From positions 1 through 54,630 of the forward strand of contig NZ_LIRJ01000193.1 of the NCBI RefSeq assembly GCF_001419745.1: 54,630 nucleotides of DNA. Reading direction: 5' to 3'. Positions 8,534 through 17,487 of this stretch are shown here, piece after piece. The position numbers were made by a program, and so were the translations under genes. The notes under the pieces are model-generated. The model had not been told where the DNA came from and ran no database searches. It saw nothing but the letters and a program-made list of their open reading frames with translations. The number at the start of each line of letters is the position of its first letter. The stretch's first letter is position 1. This stretch comes from Streptomyces silaceus. GTDB taxonomy: Bacteria; Actinomycetota; Actinomycetes; Streptomycetales; Streptomycetaceae.

Positions 8534-9763
8534 GTGGCAGCACCGCAGAACTACCTCGCAGTCATCAAAGTCATCGGTGTCGGCGGCGGTGGTGTCAATG
8601 CCATCAACCGGATGATCGAGGTCGGTCTCAAGGGCGTCGAGTTCATCGCCATCAACACCGACGCGCAAGCCCTGTTGATGAGCGACGCCGACGTCAAGCT
8701 CGACGTTGGCCGTGAACTCACCCGTGGACTCGGGGCCGGCGCCAACCCGGCCGTCGGCCGCAAGGCCGCAGAGGACCACCGCGAGGAGATCGAGGAGGTC
8801 CTCAAGGGGGCCGACATGGTCTTCGTCACCGCCGGCGAAGGCGGCGGCACCGGCACCGGCGGCGCACCCGTCGTCGCCAACATCGCGCGCTCGCTCGGCG
8901 CCCTCACCATCGGTGTGGTCACCCGGCCGTTCACCTTCGAGGGCCGTCGCCGCGCCAACCAGGCCGAGGACGGCATCGCGGAGCTGCGCGAAGAGGTCGA
9001 CACCCTCATCGTCATCCCCAACGACCGGCTCCTGTCCATCTCGGACCGCCAGGTCTCCGTCCTCGACGCCTTCAAGTCGGCGGACCAGGTCCTGCTCTCC
9101 GGTGTCCAGGGCATCACCGACCTCATCACCACGCCCGGCCTGATCAACCTCGACTTCGCCGACGTCAAGTCGGTCATGTCCGAGGCCGGTTCAGCCCTCA
9201 TGGGCATCGGTTCGGCCCGCGGCGACGACCGCGCGGTGGCCGCCGCCGAGATGGCGATCTCCTCGCCGCTCCTGGAGGCGTCCATCGACGGCGCCCGCGG
9301 TGTGCTGCTCTCCATCTCCGGTGGCTCGGACCTCGGTCTCTTCGAGATCAACGAAGCCGCCCAGCTGGTCAGCGAGGCCGCCCACCCCGAGGCCAACATC
9401 ATCTTCGGCGCGGTCATCGACGACGCGCTCGGCGACGAGGTCAGGGTCACGGTCATCGCGGCGGGCTTCGACGGCGGGCAGCCGCCGTCCAAGCGGGACA
9501 ACGTCCTCGGTTCGGCGTCCGGCTCGCCCAAGCGCGAGGAGCCCGCGGCGCCCGCCCGTCCCGCCGAATCGTCCCGGCCCGCCTTCGGCGGCCTCGGCAG
9601 CGTCACGCCGCGCGAGGAGCCCCCGGCGCCCGAGCCCGCGGAGCCGGCCCCGGCCGGCAGCGAGACCCCTTCGGGGAACACGGCGCCGCTCCAGGTCCCG
9701 CCGGCCCGTCCCTACCAGGACAGCCAGGCCGAAGAGCTGGACGTGCCGGACTTCTTGAAGTGA
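8534..9763 (+). CDS. ftsZ: cell-division tubulin homologue FtsZ
   Basis: GTPase that polymerises into the Z-ring, or into ladders of rings in sporulating hyphae. The protein is 409 residues from GTG 8534, preceded by a GAGGCGAGAGG SD region. The N-terminal GTPase domain includes [17 protein letters not shown] (about 10-26) and the tubulin signature [11 protein letters not shown] (about 101-112). The T7 loop [11 protein letters not shown] is near 205-215. The C-terminal domain ends near residue 315. A proline/alanine/glutamate-rich linker then leads to the conserved tail DVPDFLK, the usual docking peptide for SepF and other partners. The stop overlaps the next gene's start (GTGA). Confidence 0.98.
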   Translation: MAAPQNYLAVIKVIGVGGGGVNAINRMIEVGLKGVEFIAINTDAQALLMSDADVKLDVGRELTRGLGAGANPAVGRKAAEDHREEIEEVLKGADMVFVTAGEGGGTGTGGAPVVANIARSLGALTIGVVTRPFTFEGRRRANQAEDGIAELREEVDTLIVIPNDRLLSISDRQVSVLDAFKSADQVLLSGVQGITDLITTPGLINLDFADVKSVMSEAGSALMGIGSARGDDRAVAAAEMAISSPLLEASIDGARGVLLSISGGSDLGLFEINEAAQLVSEAAHPEANIIFGAVIDDALGDEVRVTVIAAGFDGGQPPSKRDNVLGSASGSPKREEPAAPARPAESSRPAFGGLGSVTPREEPPAPEPAEPAPAGSETPSGNTAPLQVPPARPYQDSQAEELDVPDFLK

Positions 9764-10491
9764 TAAGCAAGCACAGCACCGTGAGCGGCGCGCACTTCGC
9801 CTTCACCGACAGGTGGGGCGGGGTGAGCGCCGTTCCGTACGAAGAGCTCAACCTCGGCGGCGCGGTCGGCGACGACCCCGAGGCCGTGCGGACCAACCGC
9901 ACGCTGGCCGCCACGTCCCTCGGCATCGACCCGGCCCGCGTGGTCTGGATGAACCAGGTCCACGGCCGGGACGTCGCCGTGGTCGACGGTCCCTGGGGGT
10001 CCGACGCCGACATCCCGTCCGTCGACGCCGTGGTGACCGCCCGCAGGGGCCTCGCCCTCGCCGTCCTCACCGCCGACTGCACACCGGTCCTGCTCGCCGA
10101 CCCGGTCGCCAAGGTCGCGGCCGCGGCGCACGCGGGGCGCCCCGGCATGGTGGCGGGCGTCGTGCCCGCCGCCGTCGAGGCGATGGTGGCGCTCGGCGCG
10201 GACCCGGCCCGCATCGTCGCCCGCACCGGGCCCGCCGTCTGCGGGCGCTGCTACGAAGTGCCGGAGGCGATGCGCGCCGATGTCGCCGCCGTCGAGCCCA
10301 CGGCGCACGCCGAGACGAGTTGGGGTACGCCCGCGGTCGACGTGACCGCCGGAGTGCACGCCCAACTGGACCGGCTCAGGGTGCGTGACCGGGAGCAGTC
10401 GCCGGTGTGCACGCTGGAGTCCGGTGACCACTTCTCGTACCGCCGCGACCGCACGACCGGTCGTCTCGCGGGCTATGTCTGGCTGGACTGA
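9760..10491 (+). CDS. pgeF: YlmD/YfiH-family (PgeF) polyphenol-oxidase-fold protein
   Basis: Member of the DUF152/multicopper polyphenol oxidase (laccase-fold) family. Relatives include purine nucleoside phosphorylase/adenosine deaminase enzymes (LACC1-like) and E. coli PgeF, reported to edit L-Ser wrongly placed in UDP-MurNAc. The 243 residues contain the metal-ligand motifs [10 protein letters not shown] (about 64-73), [12 protein letters not shown] (about 104-115) and [10 protein letters not shown] (about 124-133). GTG 9760 overlaps the ftsZ stop (GTGA), so translation is coupled to ftsZ. An ylmD homologue beside ylmE, sepF and ylmG is the usual Gram-positive dcw arrangement. The exact substrate here is not deducible. 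Confidence 0.88.
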   Translation: MISKHSTVSGAHFAFTDRWGGVSAVPYEELNLGGAVGDDPEAVRTNRTLAATSLGIDPARVVWMNQVHGRDVAVVDGPWGSDADIPSVDAVVTARRGLALAVLTADCTPVLLADPVAKVAAAAHAGRPGMVAGVVPAAVEAMVALGADPARIVARTGPAVCGRCYEVPEAMRADVAAVEPTAHAETSWGTPAVDVTAGVHAQLDRLRVRDREQSPVCTLESGDHFSYRRDRTTGRLAGYVWLD

Positions 10492-10497
10492 TAGGGC

Positions 10498-11217
10498 ATG
10501 ACGGAACGTAAGGCTCAACTCGCGGCGAATCTGGCCGAGGTCGAGGAGCGCATCGCCGCGGCGTGCGCCGCGGCCGGTCGCAAGCGGGAGGAAGTGACCC
10601 TCATCGTGGTCACGAAGACCTACCCCGCGAGCGATGTGCGGATCCTGTCGGAACTGGGTGTGCGCCATGTCGCGGAGAACCGCGACCAGGACGCGGCACC
10701 GAAGGCGGCGGAGTGCTCCGACCTTCCGCTCACCTGGCACTTCGTGGGCCAGTTGCAGACCAACAAGGTCCGTTCCGTGGTCGGTTATGCCGATCTGGTG
10801 CAGTCCGTGGATCGTCCCAAGCTCGTCACAGCTCTGTCGGCGGCCGCGGTCCGCGCGGAGCGCGAGCTCGGCTGCCTGATCCAGGTCGCGCTCGACGCGG
10901 AGGTCAACGGACGGGGCGAGCGCGGGGGCGTGGGCCCCGGCGGAATCGAAGAGTTGGCCGACCTCGTGGCCGGGGCGCCGGGACTGCGGCTCGACGGTCT
11001 GATGACCGTCGCCCCGCTCACCGGCCCGTACGCGGGGCGGCAACAGGCGGCGTTCGAGCGGTTGATGGAATTCGCAACCCTCATGCGCGCGGCTCATCCT
11101 GCTGCGAACATGGTGTCGGCAGGGATGAGTGCGGACCTCGAACAGGCCGTGGCGGCCGGAGCGACACATGTGCGCGTCGGTACGGCGGTACTCGGAGTCC
11201 GACCCGGGCTCGGGTAA
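10498..11217 (+). CDS. ylmE: YggS/YlmE-family PLP-binding protein
   Basis: Single-domain pyridoxal-phosphate protein of the PLPBP (YggS/PROSC) family, involved in vitamin B6 and amino-acid homeostasis; no enzymatic activity is generally accepted. It has 239 residues with the alanine-racemase-like barrel. The PLP-lysine segment is [13 protein letters not shown] (about 35-47, lysine of VTKT). Later motifs are [24 protein letters not shown] and [12 protein letters not shown], then [10 protein letters not shown] near the C-terminus. The ATG lies six bases after the pgeF stop. Confidence 0.93.
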   Translation: MTERKAQLAANLAEVEERIAAACAAAGRKREEVTLIVVTKTYPASDVRILSELGVRHVAENRDQDAAPKAAECSDLPLTWHFVGQLQTNKVRSVVGYADLVQSVDRPKLVTALSAAAVRAERELGCLIQVALDAEVNGRGERGGVGPGGIEELADLVAGAPGLRLDGLMTVAPLTGPYAGRQQAAFERLMEFATLMRAAHPAANMVSAGMSADLEQAVAAGATHVRVGTAVLGVRPGLG

Positions 11218-11341
11218 CGTCGCCAAGAAGTCGGACCACAGCAGAAAATATGGTCATTCTCGCTGTTGGGCGGGGATACCTCGTGGATCGCGGGCAGTTG
11301 GTGACGACAGCCGATCCACCACAGAGCGGAGGACTCAGAGC

Positions 11342-11977
11342 ATGGCCGGCGCGATGCGCAAGATGGCGGTCTACCTCGGCCTCGTGGAGGACGATGGGTA
11401 CGACGGTCCGGGGTTCGACCCCGACGACGAGTTCGAACCCGAGCCGGAGCCCGAGCGCGACCGCAGGCGGCATGAACCGCCGCATCAGTCGCACCAGCCC
11501 CATCAGCCTCAACGGGACGAATCGGTACGAGTGGTGCAGCCGCCCGCCCAGCGCGAGCCGGCCGCCCACTCCTCTTCGCTGGCCGCCGAATCCGGACGTC
11601 CGGCACGAATCGCCCCCGTGGCATCCATCACACCTGAACGCCAGAGCCTGGAGAAGAACGCACCGGTGATCATGCCCAAGGTCGTGTCCGAGCGGGAGCC
11701 CTACCGCATCACCACATTGCACCCCCGGACCTACAACGAGGCCCGTACCATCGGGGAACACTTCCGCGAGGGCACTCCGGTGATCATGAATCTGACCGAG
11801 ATGGACGACACCGACGCGAAGCGACTTGTCGACTTTGCCGCCGGTCTGGTCTTCGGTCTGCATGGCAGCATTGAGCGCGTGACGCAGAAGGTGTTCCTGT
11901 TGTCGCCTGCTAACGTCGATGTAACGGCGGAGGACAAGGCTCGCATCGCAGAGGGCGGGTTCTTCAACCAGAGCTGA
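11342..11977 (+). CDS. sepF: SepF, membrane anchor of the Z-ring
   Basis: FtsZ-binding protein that tethers and bundles FtsZ at the membrane in Gram-positives. ATG 11342 has a clear SD (CGGAGGACTC) and gives 211 residues; the longer open frame running upstream through ylmE is not used. The N-terminus [17 protein letters not shown] is the amphipathic membrane-targeting helix. A long acidic, Pro/Gln/His-rich disordered linker follows (about 20-110). The C-terminal SepF domain (about 115-205) includes [19 protein letters not shown] and [15 protein letters not shown]. Confidence 0.93.
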   Translation: MAGAMRKMAVYLGLVEDDGYDGPGFDPDDEFEPEPEPERDRRRHEPPHQSHQPHQPQRDESVRVVQPPAQREPAAHSSSLAAESGRPARIAPVASITPERQSLEKNAPVIMPKVVSEREPYRITTLHPRTYNEARTIGEHFREGTPVIMNLTEMDDTDAKRLVDFAAGLVFGLHGSIERVTQKVFLLSPANVDVTAEDKARIAEGGFFNQS

Positions 11978-11980
11978 GAC

Positions 11981-12011
11981 GCAGTAGATGCAGTAGTTGC
12001 TGTAGATGCAG
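11981..12011 (+). repeat. 9-base tandem repeat after sepF
   Basis: Just after the sepF stop, GCAGTAGAT (11981-11989), GCAGTAGTT (11990-11998) and GCTGTAGAT (11999-12007) follow one another, then GCAG: about 3.4 copies with two substitutions. It lies in the untranslated gap before ylmG. Function is unknown. Confidence 0.75.
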
Positions 12012-12057
12012 AACCGGAACGACGAGTACGAGTAACAGGGGAGAGGGAAACGCGAAC

Positions 12058-12348
12058 ATGGGCGTGGTCTTGCAGGTGCTCTACATCGCGCTGATGTGCT
12101 TCCTCATCGTGCTGATCTTCCGGTTGGTCATGGACTACGTCTTCCAGTTCGCCCGCTCATGGCAACCCGGCAAGGCGATGGTGGTCGTTCTGGAGGCCAC
12201 CTACACTGTCACTGATCCACCGCTCAAGCTTCTGCGGCGGTTCATTCCGCCGCTGCGTCTCGGGGGCGTGGCACTTGACCTGTCCTTCTTCGTACTGATG
12301 ATCATCGTCTACATCTTGATCACCGTCGTGAGCAATCTCGCGAGGTGA
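12058..12348 (+). CDS. ylmG: YlmG/YggT-family membrane protein
   Basis: Small integral membrane protein of the YggT family: 96 residues, two hydrophobic segments (about 2-24 and 70-94), and a conserved central region GKAMVVVLEATYTVTDPPLK followed by RRFIPP. Family members sit in dcw clusters next to sepF and are linked to division or membrane organisation, but no biochemical activity is settled. A good SD (GGGGAGAGGGA) precedes the ATG. Confidence 0.9.
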   Translation: MGVVLQVLYIALMCFLIVLIFRLVMDYVFQFARSWQPGKAMVVVLEATYTVTDPPLKLLRRFIPPLRLGGVALDLSFFVLMIIVYILITVVSNLAR

Positions 12349-12400
12349 CCGTGGACGATACGGTCTTGCCGACTGCCGATGACTACGTTGAGGTGAAGAG

Positions 12401-13498
12401 ATGCCGTTGACCCCCGAGGACGTGCGGAACAAGCAGTTCACGACCGTCCGCCTCCGAGAAGGCTATGACGAGGACGAGGTCGATGCCTTCCTCGATGAGG
12501 TCGAAGCCGAACTGACCCGCCTGCTCCGCGAGAACGAGGACCTGCGCGCCAAGCTGGCCGCCGCCACCCGCGCCGCTGCTCAGAACCAGCAGCAGGGCGG
12601 TATGCGCAAGGGCCCCGACGGGCCGCAGGACCAGCAGCGAGGACCGGGCGCCCCGGTGCCCGCCGCAATATCGGGCCCGCAGCCGGTCCCGCCGCAGCAG
12701 CAGATGGGCGGCCCGATGGGTGGCCCGCCGCAGCTGCCCGGCGGTGCGCCGCAGCTGCCCGCAGGCCCCAGCGGGCACGGCCCGCAGGGTGGTCCGCAGG
12801 GCCCCGGCCCGATGGGTCAGGGTCCGATGGGTGGCCCCATGGGCGGTCCCATGGGTGGCCACGGTCCGCAGATGCCGCAGCCCGGTCAGGGCCCCGGTGG
12901 CGACAGCGCCGCCCGTGTGCTCTCCCTCGCGCAGCAGACCGCCGACCAGGCGATCGCGGAGGCCCGTTCCGAGGCCAACAAGATCGTCGGCGAGGCCCGT
13001 TCGCGCGCCGAGGGTCTCGAGCGTGACGCCCGTGCCAAGGCCGACGCCCTGGAGCGGGACGCGCAGGAGAAGCACCGCGTCGCGATGGGCTCCCTGGAGT
13101 CCGCCCGCGCCACGCTGGAGCGCAAGGTCGAGGACCTGCGCGGCTTCGAGCGCGAGTACCGCACGCGTCTGAAGTCCTACCTGGAGTCGCAGCTGCGCCA
13201 GCTGGAGACCCAGGCCGACGACTCGCTGGCCCCGCCGCGCACTCCGGCCACCGCCTCGCTGCCGCCGTCCCCGGCGCCGTCGATGGCTCCGGCCGGCGCG
13301 GGTGCCCCGTCCTACGGCGGCAACCAGTCGATGGGCGGCAACAACCAGCCCGCCGGCGGTCCGTCCTACGGCGGCCAGCAGCAGATGTCCCCGGCGATGA
13401 CCCAGCCGATGGCGCCGGTGCGGCCGCAGGGCCCCGCCCCGATGCAGCAGGCTCCGTCGCCGATGCGCGGCTTCCTCATCGACGAGGACGACAACTGA
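12401..13498 (+). CDS. divIVA: polar growth determinant DivIVA (Wag31 type)
   Basis: Coiled-coil cytoskeletal protein that binds negatively curved membrane at hyphal tips and recruits wall synthesis. It has 365 residues. The N-terminal lipid-binding domain is MPLTPEDVRNKQFTTVRL, then a short coiled coil DEDEVDAFLDEVEAEL and on to about residue 60. Residues 65-165 form a Pro/Gly/Gln/Met-rich linker with repeated GGPMGG units, typical of streptomycetes. The main coiled coil spans about 170-265 (ADQAIAEARSEANKIVGEAR onward). A disordered tail ends FLIDEDDN. The SD is GAGGTGAAG. A strong terminator follows, ending the dcw operon. Confidence 0.96.
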   Translation: MPLTPEDVRNKQFTTVRLREGYDEDEVDAFLDEVEAELTRLLRENEDLRAKLAAATRAAAQNQQQGGMRKGPDGPQDQQRGPGAPVPAAISGPQPVPPQQQMGGPMGGPPQLPGGAPQLPAGPSGHGPQGGPQGPGPMGQGPMGGPMGGPMGGHGPQMPQPGQGPGGDSAARVLSLAQQTADQAIAEARSEANKIVGEARSRAEGLERDARAKADALERDAQEKHRVAMGSLESARATLERKVEDLRGFEREYRTRLKSYLESQLRQLETQADDSLAPPRTPATASLPPSPAPSMAPAGAGAPSYGGNQSMGGNNQPAGGPSYGGQQQMSPAMTQPMAPVRPQGPAPMQQAPSPMRGFLIDEDDN

Positions 13499-13534
13499 CG
13501 GGCGTGACCACGCCTTAGGCGTCGGCAGCGTTCA

Positions 13535-13573
13535 GGGCCGGGCCCCGGAGATTCTCCGGGGCCCGGCCCTTTT
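13535..13573 (+). terminator. rho-independent terminator of the dcw operon
   Basis: Perfect 16-base GC-rich stem (13535-13550 pairing with 13554-13569) with a three-base loop, followed directly by TTTT (13570-13573). It lies 37 bases after the divIVA stop. Confidence 0.9.
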
Positions 13574-13666
13574 GCGTGCGCTGGTCGTGCCCCACGGGTC
13601 GCACCTCGCTGGTCGCGTCGGCCGTGGCGCGGGTGCAGAAACGTTCATCTGTGCGTGGGTACGCAA

Positions 13667-13717
13667 CGCCGAAGGCCCGGTCCCGCCAAGATGTTCGGCG
13701 GGACCGGGCCTTCGGCG
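13667..13717 (-). terminator. 21-base perfect hairpin downstream of ileS
   Basis: The arms 13667-13687 and 13697-13717 are perfect reverse complements around a 9-base loop. The hairpin lies 33 bases beyond the ileS stop and between two convergent transcripts. It lacks a T-run on either strand, but such long GC-rich stems often terminate in Streptomyces. It may work in both directions. Confidence 0.75.
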
Positions 13718-13749
13718 GGTCCGGGGGCCTGCGCCCCCGGTGCGGGCGC

Positions 13750-16700
13750 TTACGCCTTGCGGAGACGGAAGGCCAGCTTCAGGGAATCGTCGGTGAACGG
13801 CTCCCCGTAGGTGTCGTCGGCCTCGCCCTGGGCGAAGTCCGTGGCGAGTACCTCGTCCGCGATCAGCCCGGCGTGGTCGGACAGGGCCGTCACGACGGCC
13901 GGGTCCGTGGAGGTCCAGCGCAGGGCGATCCGGTCCGCGACGTCCAGGCCGCTGTTCTTGCGGGCCTCCTGGATCAGGCGGATCGCGTCGCGGGCCAGGC
14001 CCGCGCGGCGCAGCTCCTCGGTGATCTCCAGGTCCAGGGCGACCGTGGCGCCGGAGTCGGACGCCACCGACCAGCCCTCGCGCGGGGTCTCCGTGATGAT
14101 GACCTCGTCCGGGGCCAGCGTCACCTTCTCGCCGTCGACCTCGACGAAGGCCGTGCCCTCGCGCAGGGCCAGCGACAGCGCGGCCGCGTCCGCCTCGGCG
14201 ACGGCCTTGGCGACCGCCTGGACGCCCTTGCCGAAGCGCTTGCCGAGCGCCCGGAAGTTCGCCTTGGCCGTGGTGTCGACCAGGGAGCCGCCGACCTCGG
14301 AGAGCGACGCCAGCGAGGAGACGTTGAGCTCCTCGGTGATCTGGGTGTGCAGCTCCGGGTTGAGGGACTCGAAGCCGGAGGCGGCGACCAGCGCGCGGGA
14401 CAGCGGCTGGCGGGTCTTGACGCCGGACTCCGCGCGCGTGGCGCGGCCGAGCTCGACCAGGCGGCGCACGAGCACCATCTGCTTCGACAGCTCCGGGTCG
14501 ATCGCCGACAGGTCGGCCTCGGGCCAGGCGGACAGGTGCACCGACTCCGGGGCGTCCGGGCTCACCGGCACGATCAGGTCCTGCCAGACGCGCTCGGTGA
14601 TGAACGGCGTCAGCGGGGCCATCAGCTTCGTGACGGTCTCGACGACCTCGTGCAGGGTGCGCAGCGCCGCCTTGTCGCCCTGCCAGAAGCGGCGGCGGGA
14701 GCGGCGCACGTACCAGTTGGAGAGGTTGTCGACGAAGACGGACAGGAGCTTGCCCGCGCGCTGGGTGTCGTAGCTCTCCAGGGCCTGGGTGACCTGGTCG
14801 GTGAGCGCGTGCAGCTCGCTGAGCAGCCAGCGGTCCAGGAGGGGGCGCTCGGCGGGCGCCGGGTCGGCCTCACTGGGGGCCCACTGGGACGTACGGGCGT
14901 ACAGGGCCTGGAAGGCGACCGTGGTCCAGTACGTGAGGAGCGTCTTGCGGACGACCTCCTGGATGGTGCCGTGGCCCACGCGGCGGGCCGCCCACGGGGA
15001 GCCGCCGGCCGCCATGAACCAGCGGACGGCGTCGGCGCCGTGCTGGTCCATGAGCGGGATCGGCTGGAGGATGTTGCCCAGGTGCTTGGACATCTTGCGG
15101 CCGTCCTCGGCGAGGATGTGGCCGAGGCAGACCACGTTCTCGTAGGACGACTTGTCGAAGACCAGGGTGCCGACGGCCATCAGCGTGTAGAACCAGCCGC
15201 GGGTCTGGTCGATGGCCTCCGAGATGAACTGCGCCGGGTAGCGGCTCTCGAAGAGCTCCTTGTTCTTGTACGGGTAGCCCCACTGCGCGAACGGCATCGA
15301 GCCCGAGTCGTACCAGGCGTCGATGACCTCGGGCACGCGCGTGGCGGTGCTCCCGCAGCCCTCCTCGGGGCAGGCGAAGGTGACCTCGTCGATGAAGGGG
15401 CGGTGCGGGTCGAGGCCCGACTGGTCGGTGCCCGTGAGCTCGGAGAGCTCCGCGCGCGAGCCGACGCAGGTGAGGTGGTTCTCCTCGCAGCGCCAGATGG
15501 GCAGCGGGGTGCCCCAGTAGCGGTTGCGGGACAGGGCCCAGTCGACGTTGTTGTTCAGCCAGTCGCCGAAGCGGCCGTGCTTGACCGAGTCGGGGAACCA
15601 GTTGGTCTTCTCGTTCTCCTGGAGCAGGCGGTCCTTGATGGCCGTCGTGCGGATGTACCAGGACGGCTGCGCGTAGTAGAGGAGCGCCGTGTGGCAGCGC
15701 CAGCAGTGCGGGTAGCTGTGCTCGTACGGGATGTGACGGAAGAGGAGTCCGCGCTCCGCGAGGTCCTCGGTCAGCTTTTCGTCTGCCTTCTTGAAGAAGA
15801 CACCGCCCACCAGAGGTACGTCTTCTTCGAAGGTGCCGTCCGGACGGACCGGGTTCACGACCGGCAGGCCGTACGCACGGCAGACCTTGAGGTCGTCCTC
15901 ACCGAAGGCGGGGGACTGGTGGACCAGACCGGTGCCGTCCTCCGTGGTGACGTACTCGGCGTTGACCACGAAGTGGGCCGGAGCCGGGAACTCCACCAGC
16001 TCGAAGGGACGTTGGTAGGTCCAGCGCTCCATCTCGGCGCCGGTGAAGGTCTCGCCGGTCGTCTCCCACTCCTCGCCGAGTGCCTTCTCGACGAGCGGCT
16101 GGGCGACGACGAGCTTCTCCTCGCCGTTCGTCGCGACGACGTAGGTGACGTCGGGGTGCGCGGCGACGGCGGTGTTGGAGACGAGGGTCCAGGGGGTCGT
16201 CGTCCAGACCAGCAGGGCGGCTTCGCCCGCGAGGGGACCGGAGGTGAGGGGGAAACGGACGTACACCGACGGGTCGACGACCGTCTCGTAGCCCTGCGCG
16301 AGCTCGTGGTCGGACAGGCCCGTGCCGCAGCGAGGGCACCAGGGGGCGACGCGGTGGTCCTGGACCAGGAGGTCCTTCTTGAAGATCTCCTTCAGGGACC
16401 ACCAGACCGAGTCCACGTACTCCGGATTCATCGTCCGGTAGGCGTCGTCGAGGTCGACCCAGTAGCCCATGCGGGTCGTGAGCTCGGCGAAGGCGTCGGT
16501 GTGCCGGGTCACGGACTCGCGGCACTTGGCGTTGAAGGCGGCGATGCCATAGGCCTCGATGTCCTTCTTGCCGTTGAACCCGAGCTCCTTCTCGACGGCG
16601 AGCTCGACGGGGAGGCCGTGGCAGTCCCAGCCGGCCTTGCGGGCCACGTGGTAGCCCCGCATGGTGCGGAAGCGCGGGAAGACGTCCTTGAAGACACGGG

Positions 16701-16893
16701 CCTCGATGTGGTGGGCGCCCGGCATGCCGTTGGCCGTCGGCGGGCCCTCGTAGAACACCCACTCGGGGCGGCCCTCGGACTGCTCGAGGCTCTTGGCGAA
16801 GATCTTCTGCTCGCGCCAGAAGTCGAGCACGGCGTGCTCAAGGGCGGGCAGATCGACCTGGGCGGGCACCTGGCGGTACTGCGGCGGCGTCAT
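13750..16893 (-). CDS. ileS: isoleucyl-tRNA synthetase (type 2) with GAHH in place of HIGH
   Basis: Class I aminoacyl-tRNA synthetase charging tRNA-Ile. ATG 16893 has a strong SD (GGAGGAG) and gives 1047 residues; the open frame continues upstream into the leader. The length and sequence resemble the IleRS2 branch, which is generally tolerant of mupirocin. At residues 59-62 the HIGH signature reads GAHH (within NGMPGAHHIEARVF), a swap of the usual HxGH. The segment GWDCHGLPVE follows, then the editing domain with WTTTPWTLVSNTA and GTGLVHQSPAFGEDD. KMSKH (near residue 600, about 15080-15100) serves as KMSKS, and an anticodon-binding region and C-terminal domain complete the protein. Expression is likely set by the T-box leader upstream. 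Confidence 0.97.
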   Translation of the reverse strand: MTPPQYRQVPAQVDLPALEHAVLDFWREQKIFAKSLEQSEGRPEWVFYEGPPTANGMPGAHHIEARVFKDVFPRFRTMRGYHVARKAGWDCHGLPVELAVEKELGFNGKKDIEAYGIAAFNAKCRESVTRHTDAFAELTTRMGYWVDLDDAYRTMNPEYVDSVWWSLKEIFKKDLLVQDHRVAPWCPRCGTGLSDHELAQGYETVVDPSVYVRFPLTSGPLAGEAALLVWTTTPWTLVSNTAVAAHPDVTYVVATNGEEKLVVAQPLVEKALGEEWETTGETFTGAEMERWTYQRPFELVEFPAPAHFVVNAEYVTTEDGTGLVHQSPAFGEDDLKVCRAYGLPVVNPVRPDGTFEEDVPLVGGVFFKKADEKLTEDLAERGLLFRHIPYEHSYPHCWRCHTALLYYAQPSWYIRTTAIKDRLLQENEKTNWFPDSVKHGRFGDWLNNNVDWALSRNRYWGTPLPIWRCEENHLTCVGSRAELSELTGTDQSGLDPHRPFIDEVTFACPEEGCGSTATRVPEVIDAWYDSGSMPFAQWGYPYKNKELFESRYPAQFISEAIDQTRGWFYTLMAVGTLVFDKSSYENVVCLGHILAEDGRKMSKHLGNILQPIPLMDQHGADAVRWFMAAGGSPWAARRVGHGTIQEVVRKTLLTYWTTVAFQALYARTSQWAPSEADPAPAERPLLDRWLLSELHALTDQVTQALESYDTQRAGKLLSVFVDNLSNWYVRRSRRRFWQGDKAALRTLHEVVETVTKLMAPLTPFITERVWQDLIVPVSPDAPESVHLSAWPEADLSAIDPELSKQMVLVRRLVELGRATRAESGVKTRQPLSRALVAASGFESLNPELHTQITEELNVSSLASLSEVGGSLVDTTAKANFRALGKRFGKGVQAVAKAVAEADAAALSLALREGTAFVEVDGEKVTLAPDEVIITETPREGWSVASDSGATVALDLEITEELRRAGLARDAIRLIQEARKNSGLDVADRIALRWTSTDPAVVTALSDHAGLIADEVLATDFAQGEADDTYGEPFTDDSLKLAFRLRKA

Positions 16894-17188
16894 CAACGAG
16901 CTCCTCCAACGGATGTGCTGCCTTCCGTCGGAGGGACGAGAGCCCCGCGCCCGGTGAGGCGCGCTCCCGCGGTACCACCCTCCTTGGCTCTCCGGAACGG
17001 GGTCTGTGCCGGTGAGCCCCCTCATTGGGGTCGCGAAACCGGGTCTACCGGCCCGGGCTCGGGGCCCTGGCTTTCTTCCGGCGGCTCCGGGGTGATCTTC
17101 ACGTCGCGCTCGCCCCCGGGCTCACACCGTCCCCGGGTCGCTCAAGGCTGCGTACGCCGCTACTCGTCCCCATCCACGCTTCTCGCTG
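16894..17188 (-). promoter_or_regulatory. T-box riboswitch leader of ileS (translational type)
   Basis: The conserved T-box AGGGTGGTACCGC lies at 16969-16981 on the minus strand. The specifier is ATC, the isoleucine codon, at 17094-17096, in the context GAAGATCACC. A GGGACGAGTA segment typical of stem I lies upstream. No T-run terminator is present. Instead a hairpin pairs 16924-16933 with 16904-16913 (10 pairs, one G-U), and the second arm contains most of the ileS SD. The CCCTCC in 16930-16935 can alternatively pair with the AGGG of the T-box. The reading is that uncharged tRNA-Ile frees the SD and raises IleS translation. Exact leader ends are estimated. Confidence 0.9.
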
Positions 17189-17194
17189 CAGCCC

Positions 17195-17200
17195 AGTGTA
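17195..17200 (-). promoter_or_regulatory. candidate -10 element of ileS
   Basis: TACACT on the minus strand, about seven bases before the expected start of the T-box RNA. No convincing -35 lies at the right distance. Confidence 0.4.
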
Positions 17201-17487
17201 CGGCGCCCGCACAGGGGCGGCCGACCGCTTTTCCGGGAGCCGTCCGGGGGACGGGTCAGGCGGTGGGGACTGACCCGAATGGCGACATGCGGACCGAGCG
17301 GATCCGGGCACGCCGCGGCCGGCGGATTACCCCGCAGGGAGTTGGGCACAACGCATGCAGACTCGCCGCGCGGCACCCGCGGGGCGGGCGAATCGGGCGG
17401 CGTGCCCCGTTGCCGCGGGCCTGAAGTCGATTTATCGTCCCAGCACGATTCGCGAGCAAGATCACAATATGTGAAGGGGCCGCGGCC

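Noticed and set aside
12708..12870. Short G-rich repeat as a CRISPR or mobile-element remnant
   Set aside because: It encodes the GGPMGG-type linker of DivIVA, in frame and common in streptomycetes.
13576..17424. 1282-codon plus-strand open frame opposite ileS
   Set aside because: Antisense to ileS and its T-box leader; repetitive low-complexity composition and no ribosome site.
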